DNA of 36,535 nt from contig NZ_AUGY01000083.1 in the NCBI RefSeq assembly GCF_000422905.1, positions 1-36,535 of the forward strand, written 5' to 3'. A program made the translations under genes and the position numbers. The DNA comes from Paenibacillus alginolyticus DSM 5050 = NBRC 15375. GTDB taxonomy: Bacteria; Bacillota; Bacilli; Paenibacillales; NBRC-103111. The notes under the pieces are model-generated. The model saw nothing but the letters and a program-made list of their open reading frames with translations. It did not search any database and was not told where the DNA came from. Shown here piece by piece: positions 1 to 7,189 of the stretch; position 1 is the first letter of the stretch, and the number at the start of each line of letters is the position of its first letter.

Positions 1-2
1 GC

Positions 3-143
3 CTTAAGAAAGCGGAGCCGGCCAAATACGCCGAAAAACGTGCCCTTGCGCTTACAGCTCGTAAATTGGTGCGGTTGGTCGACTATCTGCTTCGAACCAA
101 CCGACTCTACGAACCCAAGGAGGTGATCCGACAACAGAAATGA
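3..143 (+). CDS. IS110-type transposase, C-terminal end only
   Basis: The reading frame is already open at the window edge and gives 47 codons before TGA. The residues resemble the C-terminal tail of IS110/IS1111 transposases: a basic Leu/Arg-rich helix containing RALALTARKLVRLV, then a short Leu-Arg-Tyr-Glu-Pro tail. IS110 enzymes are DEDD transposases that work through a circular intermediate and usually lack long terminal inverted repeats. The catalytic RuvC-like domain lies outside the window, so intactness cannot be judged. The element lies just downstream of, and convergent with, the minus-strand signalling block ending at 428. The family call rests on this tail alone. Confidence 0.7.
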   Translation, partial: LKKAEPAKYAEKRALALTARKLVRLVDYLLRTNRLYEPKEVIRQQK

Positions 144-427
144 CATAACCTTACTCAACCATTCCACCTATTATTTTGGAAATTAGAAAATATTTCCATA
201 TAACCAAAATAGGGTGGGTTTAGTTTCGTGCGGCCTTTTTTAGGCTCACCCCCTAAAAAAGTTACGGTTCTTCAAGATTTTTTCCAATTAAGGTCTTGAC
301 ATAGTACCGCTGCTCTAGCGAGCTTTTGATGGGAGCATTCATTGAATCATGGTTGCACTTCAACAATTCAGTCCCTGAGTGCAAGAAGTCTGTCTACTTA
401 CTATATCACAACGCCATACAGCGGAGT
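144..427. other. Gene-free stretch with the presumed IS110 right end
   Basis: No convincing gene is seen here; a 60-codon frame from 342 has no good ribosome binding site and overlaps the end of the PP2C gene. The stretch is AT-rich, with an imperfect inverted repeat around 212-254 (AGGGTG... against ...CACCCCCT). At 296-301 there is a perfect TTGACA. IS110-type elements often carry an outward -35 box at the right end that pairs with a -10 in the left end when the element circularises, so this is a candidate right end. No terminator for the minus-strand operon is visible. Confidence 0.4.
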
Positions 428-1876
428 CTACAATTTGGTAGGACTGCGATCCACAATGAGCACGGCAATATCATCGGATTGCACAGCACCATCTGCGAAT
501 AGATCCACATCCATCACCATCTGACCAAGCAATTGCTCAGGCGCACTCGATTGTTCCTTCATCAATACATCCTTGAGGCGGGAAAAGCCATATTGATTTT
601 GAAGTTGGTCCTCGGCCTCTGTAATGCCATCCGTATACACGACTATACGATCTCCTTGACCTAGCATGACCTCATTATTCATATACAGCATGTCGTCCAT
701 GACGCCAAGTGGAAGGCCTTTTTTCCCTTTCAAAAGCTCAACCTCACCGCCATCCCTCACGATGTAAGGAGGACAATGACCGCCATCACTATACAGGAGT
801 AGACCTGTCGCGACGTTCAAAACCCCGCAGAAGATCGTAGCAAACATCGTTGAGTCGTCCTTATAAAGCTCTTGATTGACAGCCGTCAACAGCTCACCGG
901 GAGTCATCTCTGAGGTCATCTTCCCTTTCAATAATGTCATGGTTACCGCCATGAATAATGCCGCAGGGATTCCTTTGTCAGATACATCGCCAAGCACGAA
1001 GAACAAGCGATCCGCCCCGATGCAGAAGTAGTCGTAGAAATCCCCTCCCACTTCACGAGCAGGACGAATGATGGCATGTGCCTCGACGGTGACTGCGGCA
1101 GCACTTTCACGACCGTCTGCTTCAGATGAGCTGCTCGTTTCACCTTCAACACCGCCACTGCTTATACACAGACTTCCGCGAGGCAGGAATCCCATCTGGA
1201 TGTCGGTGGCAATGCGCAGCTCGCTCTCCATCCGTTCCTTAGCGGCCGTCGTCGTTTTCAACGCATGGATAGACTTCTCAAGCGCTTCATACAGCATGGC
1301 ATTCTCCAAGGAAACCGCTGTTGGCGAAGCGATGGACTCGAGCAGCTGTAAATCGCGGTCAGTGAAATGCGCGCCATCCCGCTTGTTCAACACCTGCAGC
1401 ACACCGATGATTTTCCCCTTGCTGACTAGCGGTACGCAGAGTAGGCTGCGCGTCGGATAATCGACTCGTTTCGCTACCTTCGACGACCACCGCTCATCCT
1501 GTCCAGCATCATCAACCTTGACGGATTCGCCGGTCTGAGCCACCCAGCCTGCGATGCCCTCACCTATTTTGAGGCGAATTTCACGAACCTCATCGCCTTT
1601 TTCACCTAGCGCAAGGTCAAAGAACAGCTCCCCTTTTTCCTCATCGACCAAAATGACCGACGAAGCCTCCGCATTCATAATGCGAGAAGAGGTTTCCATG
1701 ATTTTCACAAGCAAATCCTGCTTGCGGATCGTTGAATTCACTTCTAAGCTAACATCGAATAGCTGCATGGTTCTCTGAAGCTCAAGCTCTACGGATCTAC
1801 GCTTTCGCTCGCTCAGCTGCCATACGACGACAACCGCGAGACACAGAATGAGAAGCATACCTACAACGATATTCAT
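428..1876 (-). CDS. GAF domain PP2C (SpoIIE/RsbU-type) serine phosphatase
   Basis: The protein is 482 aa: one N-terminal membrane helix (about 3-20), a GAF sensor domain (about 50-195), a linker helix, then a PP2C/SpoIIE phosphatase domain (about 255-476). Metal-binding acidic motifs are visible: GGDFYDY at 277-283, GDVSDKG at 296-302, YTDGITE at 414-420 and QSDDIA at 466-471. A Ser/Glu-rich insert (about 236-262) separates the helical linker from the catalytic core. RsbU-type phosphatases dephosphorylate a STAS antagonist, and such a STAS protein is encoded immediately upstream. ATG start preceded by AGGGGG at a spacing of about 8. It is the last gene of the block and is probably the activating arm of a partner switch. 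Confidence 0.93.
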   Translation of the reverse strand: MNIVVGMLLILCLAVVVVWQLSERKRRSVELELQRTMQLFDVSLEVNSTIRKQDLLVKIMETSSRIMNAEASSVILVDEEKGELFFDLALGEKGDEVREIRLKIGEGIAGWVAQTGESVKVDDAGQDERWSSKVAKRVDYPTRSLLCVPLVSKGKIIGVLQVLNKRDGAHFTDRDLQLLESIASPTAVSLENAMLYEALEKSIHALKTTTAAKERMESELRIATDIQMGFLPRGSLCISSGGVEGETSSSSEADGRESAAAVTVEAHAIIRPAREVGGDFYDYFCIGADRLFFVLGDVSDKGIPAALFMAVTMTLLKGKMTSEMTPGELLTAVNQELYKDDSTMFATIFCGVLNVATGLLLYSDGGHCPPYIVRDGGEVELLKGKKGLPLGVMDDMLYMNNEVMLGQGDRIVVYTDGITEAEDQLQNQYGFSRLKDVLMKEQSSAPEQLLGQMVMDVDLFADGAVQSDDIAVLIVDRSPTKL

Positions 1877-1924
1877 CCAGCGTGCCCCCTATCATTCGCC
1901 TTACATTGATTCCTAGCTGTCGTA

Positions 1925-2260
1925 CTAAGAAATAGCATGGACAGCATCCGCTTCCGTCTCATAAATCGAGAAAATGCGACTAAATCCCGACATGTCGAAA
2001 ACGTCCTTCACATGTTCATTCATTCGTGCCAACGCCAGCTTGCCTTGAATCACCTTAATCATTTTGGCTGCAGCAAGTAAGCTTCTGAGCCCTGCACTGC
2101 TGACATAGTCAAGTCCTTGAAGATCAAACACAAACTTGCCATTCCCTTGCTCGACTAGCTTTGCAAAAGCCGATTCCAAGCTCGCGGAAGTATTCGCATC
2201 CAGTCGGCCGTTTAAGCTCAGCAGTACGATATCACCTAGCATTTGCTCGGTTATCATCAT
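1925..2260 (-). CDS. STAS domain anti-anti-sigma factor-like protein
   Basis: The protein is 111 aa of the SpoIIAA/RsbV class. The motif DYVSSAGLRSLL holds the expected phosphorylation site (Ser54 or Ser55). I place the start at 2260 rather than at the more upstream ATG (2287) because that longer frame would translate through the AAGGAGGAGGG ribosome binding site. The chosen ATG overlaps the stop of the RsbW-like gene as ATGA, a 4-bp overlap that implies translational coupling. Expected role: the unphosphorylated form binds the anti-sigma-like kinase and frees that kinase's target. No sigma factor is encoded nearby, so the target is unknown. Confidence 0.92.
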   Translation of the reverse strand: MMITEQMLGDIVLLSLNGRLDANTSASLESAFAKLVEQGNGKFVFDLQGLDYVSSAGLRSLLAAAKMIKVIQGKLALARMNEHVKDVFDMSGFSRIFSIYETEADAVHAIS

Positions 2261-2694
2261 GATATTCCCTCCTCCTTGATTTGCCATTTTTTCATCATTA
2301 GCACATTTTCCCCGTTCAAGCGTTCATACATGATGTCATCCATAACCTGCTTCACAAAGTAGATGCCGAGACCGCCAATCCCGCGATCTTCCAAGCTCAG
2401 ATCCACAGTCGGACTGGATTTCAACAGAGGATTAAAAGGCACTCCGCGATCAGTCATTCGAAGCTCCCAACCCCCAGGGACAAGCCCCAAATCAATGCGG
2501 ATCGTATGCCTACTAGGTTCATCAGGCGGGTAGCCATAGAGAATGATGTTCGTCACAAGCTCGTCGCAGACTAAATTCACTTGGTACAACGTATGGTCAT
2601 CCATGCCCATCGTCCCCGACAAGCCTCGCAAGAATACACCTAGCCGTTCCAGTTCCTTCAGATCATTGCTCAAAACGATGGACTCTGATGACAC
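2257..2694 (-). CDS. RsbW/SpoIIAB-type anti-sigma serine kinase (HATPase_c)
   Basis: A 145-aa single-domain GHKL ATPase. The N box is seen as LVCDELVTNIILYGYP and the nucleotide-binding turns as DRGVPFNP and RGIGGLGIYFVKQV. A GTG at 2703 lies directly against the GGGAGG ribosome binding site with no spacing, so I prefer the in-frame GTG at 2694, about 9 nt downstream. This family phosphorylates a STAS partner and sequesters a regulatory target. The overlap with the STAS gene and the nearby PP2C gene complete a kinase-antagonist-phosphatase module. Confidence 0.9.
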   Translation of the reverse strand: MSSESIVLSNDLKELERLGVFLRGLSGTMGMDDHTLYQVNLVCDELVTNIILYGYPPDEPSRHTIRIDLGLVPGGWELRMTDRGVPFNPLLKSSPTVDLSLEDRGIGGLGIYFVKQVMDDIMYERLNGENVLMMKKWQIKEEGIS

Positions 2695-2762
2695 GACATT
2701 CACCCTCCCAGACGCTGATTACTAAAGCCACAAGCCGAATTTCGAATTAAGGAATAACCGAT

Positions 2763-5700
2763 TTAAGCCATTTTCAAAAGCATATTTTCAAGCAGCCGCA
2801 CTCTGGCACTAGAAGCATGAAGTAGCCCAATCCCGATCTCTGGATACAATCTCACTAACCGAGACAAACTTTCCCCTTGCAAAGTAAGCACACGTACCTC
2901 ATCGAAAATCGCTTGAGCAGTAATCGAGGAAGGCGATCCGTCTAAGGCTGTCGTTTCGCCGAATGCTTGCTTCGGTCCCAGTACACCAATCGTTACAGTC
3001 TCCCCAATACCCGTCTCATTGCTCAGCTCTACGTTGCCTTCAATGATGAGATACATGGCTGCATTCTTCTCACCACGGCGCAATAGATAAGTCAGATCTT
3101 CATGTACTTCTTCCGTTGCAATCCCTGCAATTAAACCTAGTTCGTCCACGGACAGGTCCGCGAATAGGGAAACCTGCTTCAAGAAAATAACTTTATCCAG
3201 CATCGTTAAAAACTTGCGATCTTCCTTCATATCGGCACGCTCCAGTGAACTTAGTGCATACACAGCAATATCTCGAAGCCAATCATCCGACCAAATCTTA
3301 GCTTCTTGCAAAATGAGAAGCGGCTCCGTCGTAACCCCACGGCTGCTGCCCGCTTCTTTCTTTAATAATTCCAACAGGGCCAAGGCCAACCTGCGATCGC
3401 CGAGCCCTTCAGCAAGAACTTCCAAAGCATTATCGCGTACTTCGTCACTCTCGTCCTGAGTCGCTTCGCGAAGTGTCGTAACCACACGCTCATCTACGAA
3501 CTTGGCCATTACCGCCCACGCACCGCCAACCAGCGCATTATGCAGCTCCCCGCAGCGTTGGTTGGCAAGCTCGGCAAGCCCCTGCATTCCCAGCTCATGA
3601 AAAGCAGCCGGTAAAGCGCGTTCCTGCGTGGAAGCAAGCATTCGACTTACACAGCGTTCAACTAACTCTGACCGTAATTTACTTTCATCCAGCAGCTCAG
3701 CAAGCGCTGTAACCGCCGAATTCCATATAAATGGATTCACATGATTCACACCGTTCAGCAAATCTGGCAGAGCCTTAGCCCCCATATCTACGAAAGCCTC
3801 AAGAATGGCCTTGCGCAGCTCTTGATCGGCGAGCGGCACCATCGACAAGAGATGGGGAATTGCATCAATATGCTGCAGCTTGCCAATACAGTGCGCAGCC
3901 GCAACTTTGACAGCAGGACGATGATCGTCGAGCAGCGATAACACCCATGCTGAATAGGAATCCAGTTTCAGATCCGCTACGGTATGACAGCCGTAAACCG
4001 CCCACTCACCGCCGTAATCGAGCATTTTAATAATCGCCTCGTCACAGGCTTGATAGCTTTCTTCACTTTCCAGTGCATAAAGCGCCTTAACTCCCTCGTG
4101 TACAACTTTAGGATGGCTGTCTAACAGCTTTACGCGAATGAAGAAATGCGATTGGCTTCTGAGATGCGTTGCCTTTGAAATCAGCTTAACACACTCCGCA
4201 CGCACTTCAGGGTCCTCATCTTCCAGGAACGAAGCGACCTGCACGAGATCCTGAATCGTTGCGCCTTGAAGATTCATCGCCCGCAGTACAGCAATGCGGA
4301 TTCGCGAGCTTTCCTCGCCGATCATTCCGATCAACTGCGGCAGAAACGCGGAATCCTTCGCTTTACCAATCACTTCGAGGGCCAGCTCTCGCACATAATC
4401 ATTCGGATGCTTCAGATAGCCGAGCATGGAGGAAAGAGCTTTGGAGCTGCGAATGCCCCCGATAAAGGAGCCCGCAATATCCGATAGATCCGCATGCAAG
4501 GACTGCACACTTTTGACCAGTTCACGTATGTATAGATTCCTTCCGAACCACGCCACCACAACGAGAATAGCCGCTACAACGACACCTACCCAAGCAAGAG
4601 GGGACAACTGAATGAGGCCAAACGAATGCAGCAAGGATAGCAGCGAACCGATTAAGATCCCGCCCGAAGCAGCCACGCCCTGAGCAAAATAACGATAGCC
4701 GTCGCGCCTTCCGATAGGCATCATTTTGAAAAACAGCTGATAGCAAGGCTCCGCAATGTAATACAGCAAAATATAAAAAATGGCATAGGAGCCGGACACC
4801 ATCACAAGCCCCAACGATTGATTTAAGAACAAAGCCGTAAGTCCAAAGCCGCCAAGGAAGATAATCGTAATCGCCAGCAGCATATTACTCGCGCCCAGCC
4901 AGTTCATTAAGCGGGTAGACACGGTTTGCAGAAGCAAGCAGATCGTGAACTGAATAGCGGTAATTAATCCATAAAATGAGGTTAAATCGCCTTCCTTAGG
5001 GAACTTGCTCTCAGCAGCCGTAAAGTATTGATACTCGATCATAAAATAAACTGCAGGCATAAGTGTCATCAAAGCAATGGCGCACAGCAGAAACGGGCTG
5101 CGCAGCATCTGTTTCACATAATAACCAGCAGGCTGCTGCTCCTCTTCCCCTGTGCCAGAATTTGCCGGGGTCTTCAAGCGTTTGTCTTCTTTCAACGTCA
5201 AGGGCACCAAATACCGTGCCAATGCTTTGCGGAAAAAGATGAAACCAAACACCATCAGCACTGGAGCTAGCGCATATACCGCTTCGGTACCAAGCAGTTT
5301 ACCAATTTGGTGAGCGATCAAGCCCGCCGTAATTCCACCGGTTGTCGTTGAAGCGATGAACACCGGCATTAACCTTTTGGCCTGCTGAGTGGGGCACAAA
5401 TCAAAGGCCGTACTCCAGAGCAGCAGCGTAAGCTGTCTCACCACAAAGTTGGAAGTCAAGAACAGAATCGGGTAGTAATACCGGAAATCAATGCCGCCTA
5501 GCTTGAATCCAAGCAGCACTGCACCATTGAGGAGCAGCAATCCCATCATGATGAGGTAGAGTGTAGTCATCATTTTGGCTTTAGGCAGCCGATTCGCCAG
5601 CTTTGCTAAGAGCCAGCCTTCTAGAGGCATGATTGCCGCTTCTACGATATAAATATAAGGCAGATACTGCACACCGAATCTTTGGTTAAAAAGTGCCATG

Positions 5701-5819
5701 AACGCCGTATAATTCAAGGATTCAGCAATCCCGCTAAAATAAAAGATCGGCAGCATCATCCATAGCTTCCGAAAATCTTCTGTGCGCAGTCCCATCCATC
5801 TGGTTAAGCTTCCTTGCAT
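2763..5819 (-). CDS. ATP/ADP translocase-like membrane protein with HEAT repeats and a cyclic-nucleotide-binding fold
   Basis: The protein is 1018 aa. Residues 1 to about 440 form about 10-12 membrane helices resembling Npt1/Npt2 nucleotide transporters (an MFS-like fold). Residues about 455-850 are helical HEAT repeats with recurring patterns such as VRELALEVIG and VRAECVKLIS. Residues about 875-1018 form a CRP-type cyclic-nucleotide-binding (CNB) domain. In that cassette the Gly-Glu pair is kept (FGE near 953-955), but the arginine that normally holds the cyclic phosphate appears as Ser (GSPSSITA near 961-968). The ribosome binding site is weak. The gene lies between the GNAT gene and the partner-switch genes. 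Nucleotide transport is not proven; a sensor or scaffold role is equally possible. Confidence 0.85.
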   Translation of the reverse strand: MQGSLTRWMGLRTEDFRKLWMMLPIFYFSGIAESLNYTAFMALFNQRFGVQYLPYIYIVEAAIMPLEGWLLAKLANRLPKAKMMTTLYLIMMGLLLLNGAVLLGFKLGGIDFRYYYPILFLTSNFVVRQLTLLLWSTAFDLCPTQQAKRLMPVFIASTTTGGITAGLIAHQIGKLLGTEAVYALAPVLMVFGFIFFRKALARYLVPLTLKEDKRLKTPANSGTGEEEQQPAGYYVKQMLRSPFLLCAIALMTLMPAVYFMIEYQYFTAAESKFPKEGDLTSFYGLITAIQFTICLLLQTVSTRLMNWLGASNMLLAITIIFLGGFGLTALFLNQSLGLVMVSGSYAIFYILLYYIAEPCYQLFFKMMPIGRRDGYRYFAQGVAASGGILIGSLLSLLHSFGLIQLSPLAWVGVVVAAILVVVAWFGRNLYIRELVKSVQSLHADLSDIAGSFIGGIRSSKALSSMLGYLKHPNDYVRELALEVIGKAKDSAFLPQLIGMIGEESSRIRIAVLRAMNLQGATIQDLVQVASFLEDEDPEVRAECVKLISKATHLRSQSHFFIRVKLLDSHPKVVHEGVKALYALESEESYQACDEAIIKMLDYGGEWAVYGCHTVADLKLDSYSAWVLSLLDDHRPAVKVAAAHCIGKLQHIDAIPHLLSMVPLADQELRKAILEAFVDMGAKALPDLLNGVNHVNPFIWNSAVTALAELLDESKLRSELVERCVSRMLASTQERALPAAFHELGMQGLAELANQRCGELHNALVGGAWAVMAKFVDERVVTTLREATQDESDEVRDNALEVLAEGLGDRRLALALLELLKKEAGSSRGVTTEPLLILQEAKIWSDDWLRDIAVYALSSLERADMKEDRKFLTMLDKVIFLKQVSLFADLSVDELGLIAGIATEEVHEDLTYLLRRGEKNAAMYLIIEGNVELSNETGIGETVTIGVLGPKQAFGETTALDGSPSSITAQAIFDEVRVLTLQGESLSRLVRLYPEIGIGLLHASSARVRLLENMLLKMA

Positions 5820-5842
5820 ATCATCAGGTCCAATCTATTATT

Positions 5843-6337
5843 TCATTTGTTGGTTAACAATGGTTTGTAGAAAGCCAGCCTGGCTTCACCTTCATAATAG
5901 TAATTCGGATACGTGCCGATTAATTCAAAGCCATTCGCTCTAAACATTTTTTGGATGGGCTGATACTCTGGTAAATCACAGGTATAGGTAAGGATATAGC
6001 GCCCCTCCGCTGATCTGGCAAATGCCTCCAAAGCTTGGAATAATATCTTCGCAAAGCCATGTCTGCGGTACTCGCGGTGTACAGCTAAGTAGTCCCACAG
6101 AAATCCTCCGGATTGATGCTCATTTTCCTTGCAGCTGGTAACCGCAATAATCTCACCTGATTCGTTCTCAATAAACCAATGACGATGATTGCGCTGCGTC
6201 AAGCTTAACCGGGGAGCATTGCGGAAATGTTCAAGCTCTCCCGGTGTATGCCGCTGGTCATCAAAAGATTCCGAAGACAAATAAAAATCTGTAATTCGCA
6301 ATGCGTCCTTTTCCGTTACTAATTCGTGTACATGCAT
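5843..6337 (-). CDS. GNAT family N-acetyltransferase
   Basis: The protein is 164 aa with the acetyl-CoA-binding motif A visible as LAVHREYRRHGFAKIL (RxxGxA pattern), followed by the helix with FQALEAFA and a late beta-bulge region near YPNYYY. The substrate cannot be predicted. AGAGGAG precedes the ATG at a spacing of about 9. The gene lies 21 bp after the cyclase-like frame and 23 bp before the translocase/HEAT/CNB gene, so it is almost certainly co-transcribed with them. In some bacteria GNAT enzymes are regulated by cyclic nucleotides, but here the proteins are separate and no such link is shown. Confidence 0.88.
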   Translation of the reverse strand: MHVHELVTEKDALRITDFYLSSESFDDQRHTPGELEHFRNAPRLSLTQRNHRHWFIENESGEIIAVTSCKENEHQSGGFLWDYLAVHREYRRHGFAKILFQALEAFARSAEGRYILTYTCDLPEYQPIQKMFRANGFELIGTYPNYYYEGEARLAFYKPLLTNK

Positions 6338-6358
6338 GCCAAGATCTCCTCTTTCACA

Positions 6359-7132
6359 TTAAGAAACAGATAATGTCCCATTCCACTCTGCTGTTGTACC
6401 GTTTTGGAAGTATTCATCACAAATATAGAAATACAGCTGTGCGGCTTTATCTTGACGATTTTGCTTAATGACCATCAAGAATGCTTCACGCGCATCATAG
6501 AAACGCCCTACTTGGTAGTACGTCACAGCTTGCTCGAACAAAGCTTTGGTTTTATCCTTCAGCGTTCGGATCGTATCCGGATCCCCCTGATACACATCGA
6601 ACAGATGAAGCGGCTCTTTGACCCCTTCTACCTGAATCAATCCCAGATTACGGTAGAGAAAGCCGTCAGGCTGCTCCAACGATTGAACCACATAATCGGT
6701 AATGAGAATCGACGCGCCTAGCGGTTCCGTCATTTTCTCCAGCATCGTTGCCAAATTAACACCGTCGGAAATCACATTGCCTTCCAAACGCTGCTCCTCA
6801 CCAATGATCCCTAGTCGGAGCGGTCCTTTGTGCAAACCAATGCCGAAATCAACCGGCTTGTAACCTACTTTAGCTCGATGGGAATTATAGATGTCCAGTT
6901 CTTTACGCATCTCAATACAGGCTCGCAGCGCTTCGTCTGCTTGATTCGGGAATAGCGCCATGAAGCCCGCGCCCAGATACTTATTCATGAGACCTTGATG
7001 GTTGCGTACATAAGGCCCGAATCTTTTAAGAAATGAATTGACGAAGTTGAAGTTCTCTTCTGGCGAGAGCCTTTTGGACAGTTGATAAAAGCCTCGGATA
7101 TTGAAAATCAAGATGGACATATTTTGCTCCAC
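6359..7132 (-). CDS. Class III nucleotide cyclase-like half, catalytic residues missing
   Basis: If translated separately, the best start is GTG at 7132 (257 aa), with only a weak GGTGAT before it. The fold matches adenylate/guanylate cyclases, with a C-terminal TPR-like helical tail seen in the same family. Key residues deviate: the first metal Asp is Asn (FNIRGF, N11), the second metal Asp is Ala (KYLGAGFMALF, A55), and the transition-state Arg is Met (VNLATMLE, M130), while Lys51 and Asn126 are kept. Cyclic nucleotide synthesis is therefore unlikely. It may act as a nucleotide-binding or dimerising regulator, or be decaying. Confidence 0.8.
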   Translation of the reverse strand: MEQNMSILIFNIRGFYQLSKRLSPEENFNFVNSFLKRFGPYVRNHQGLMNKYLGAGFMALFPNQADEALRACIEMRKELDIYNSHRAKVGYKPVDFGIGLHKGPLRLGIIGEEQRLEGNVISDGVNLATMLEKMTEPLGASILITDYVVQSLEQPDGFLYRNLGLIQVEGVKEPLHLFDVYQGDPDTIRTLKDKTKALFEQAVTYYQVGRFYDAREAFLMVIKQNRQDKAAQLYFYICDEYFQNGTTAEWNGTLSVS

Positions 7133-7189
7133 CTGATCACCGAGCTCGACATCCAGAATGCTTTCTTTGTTCAGAAAATGCAGAAATTG

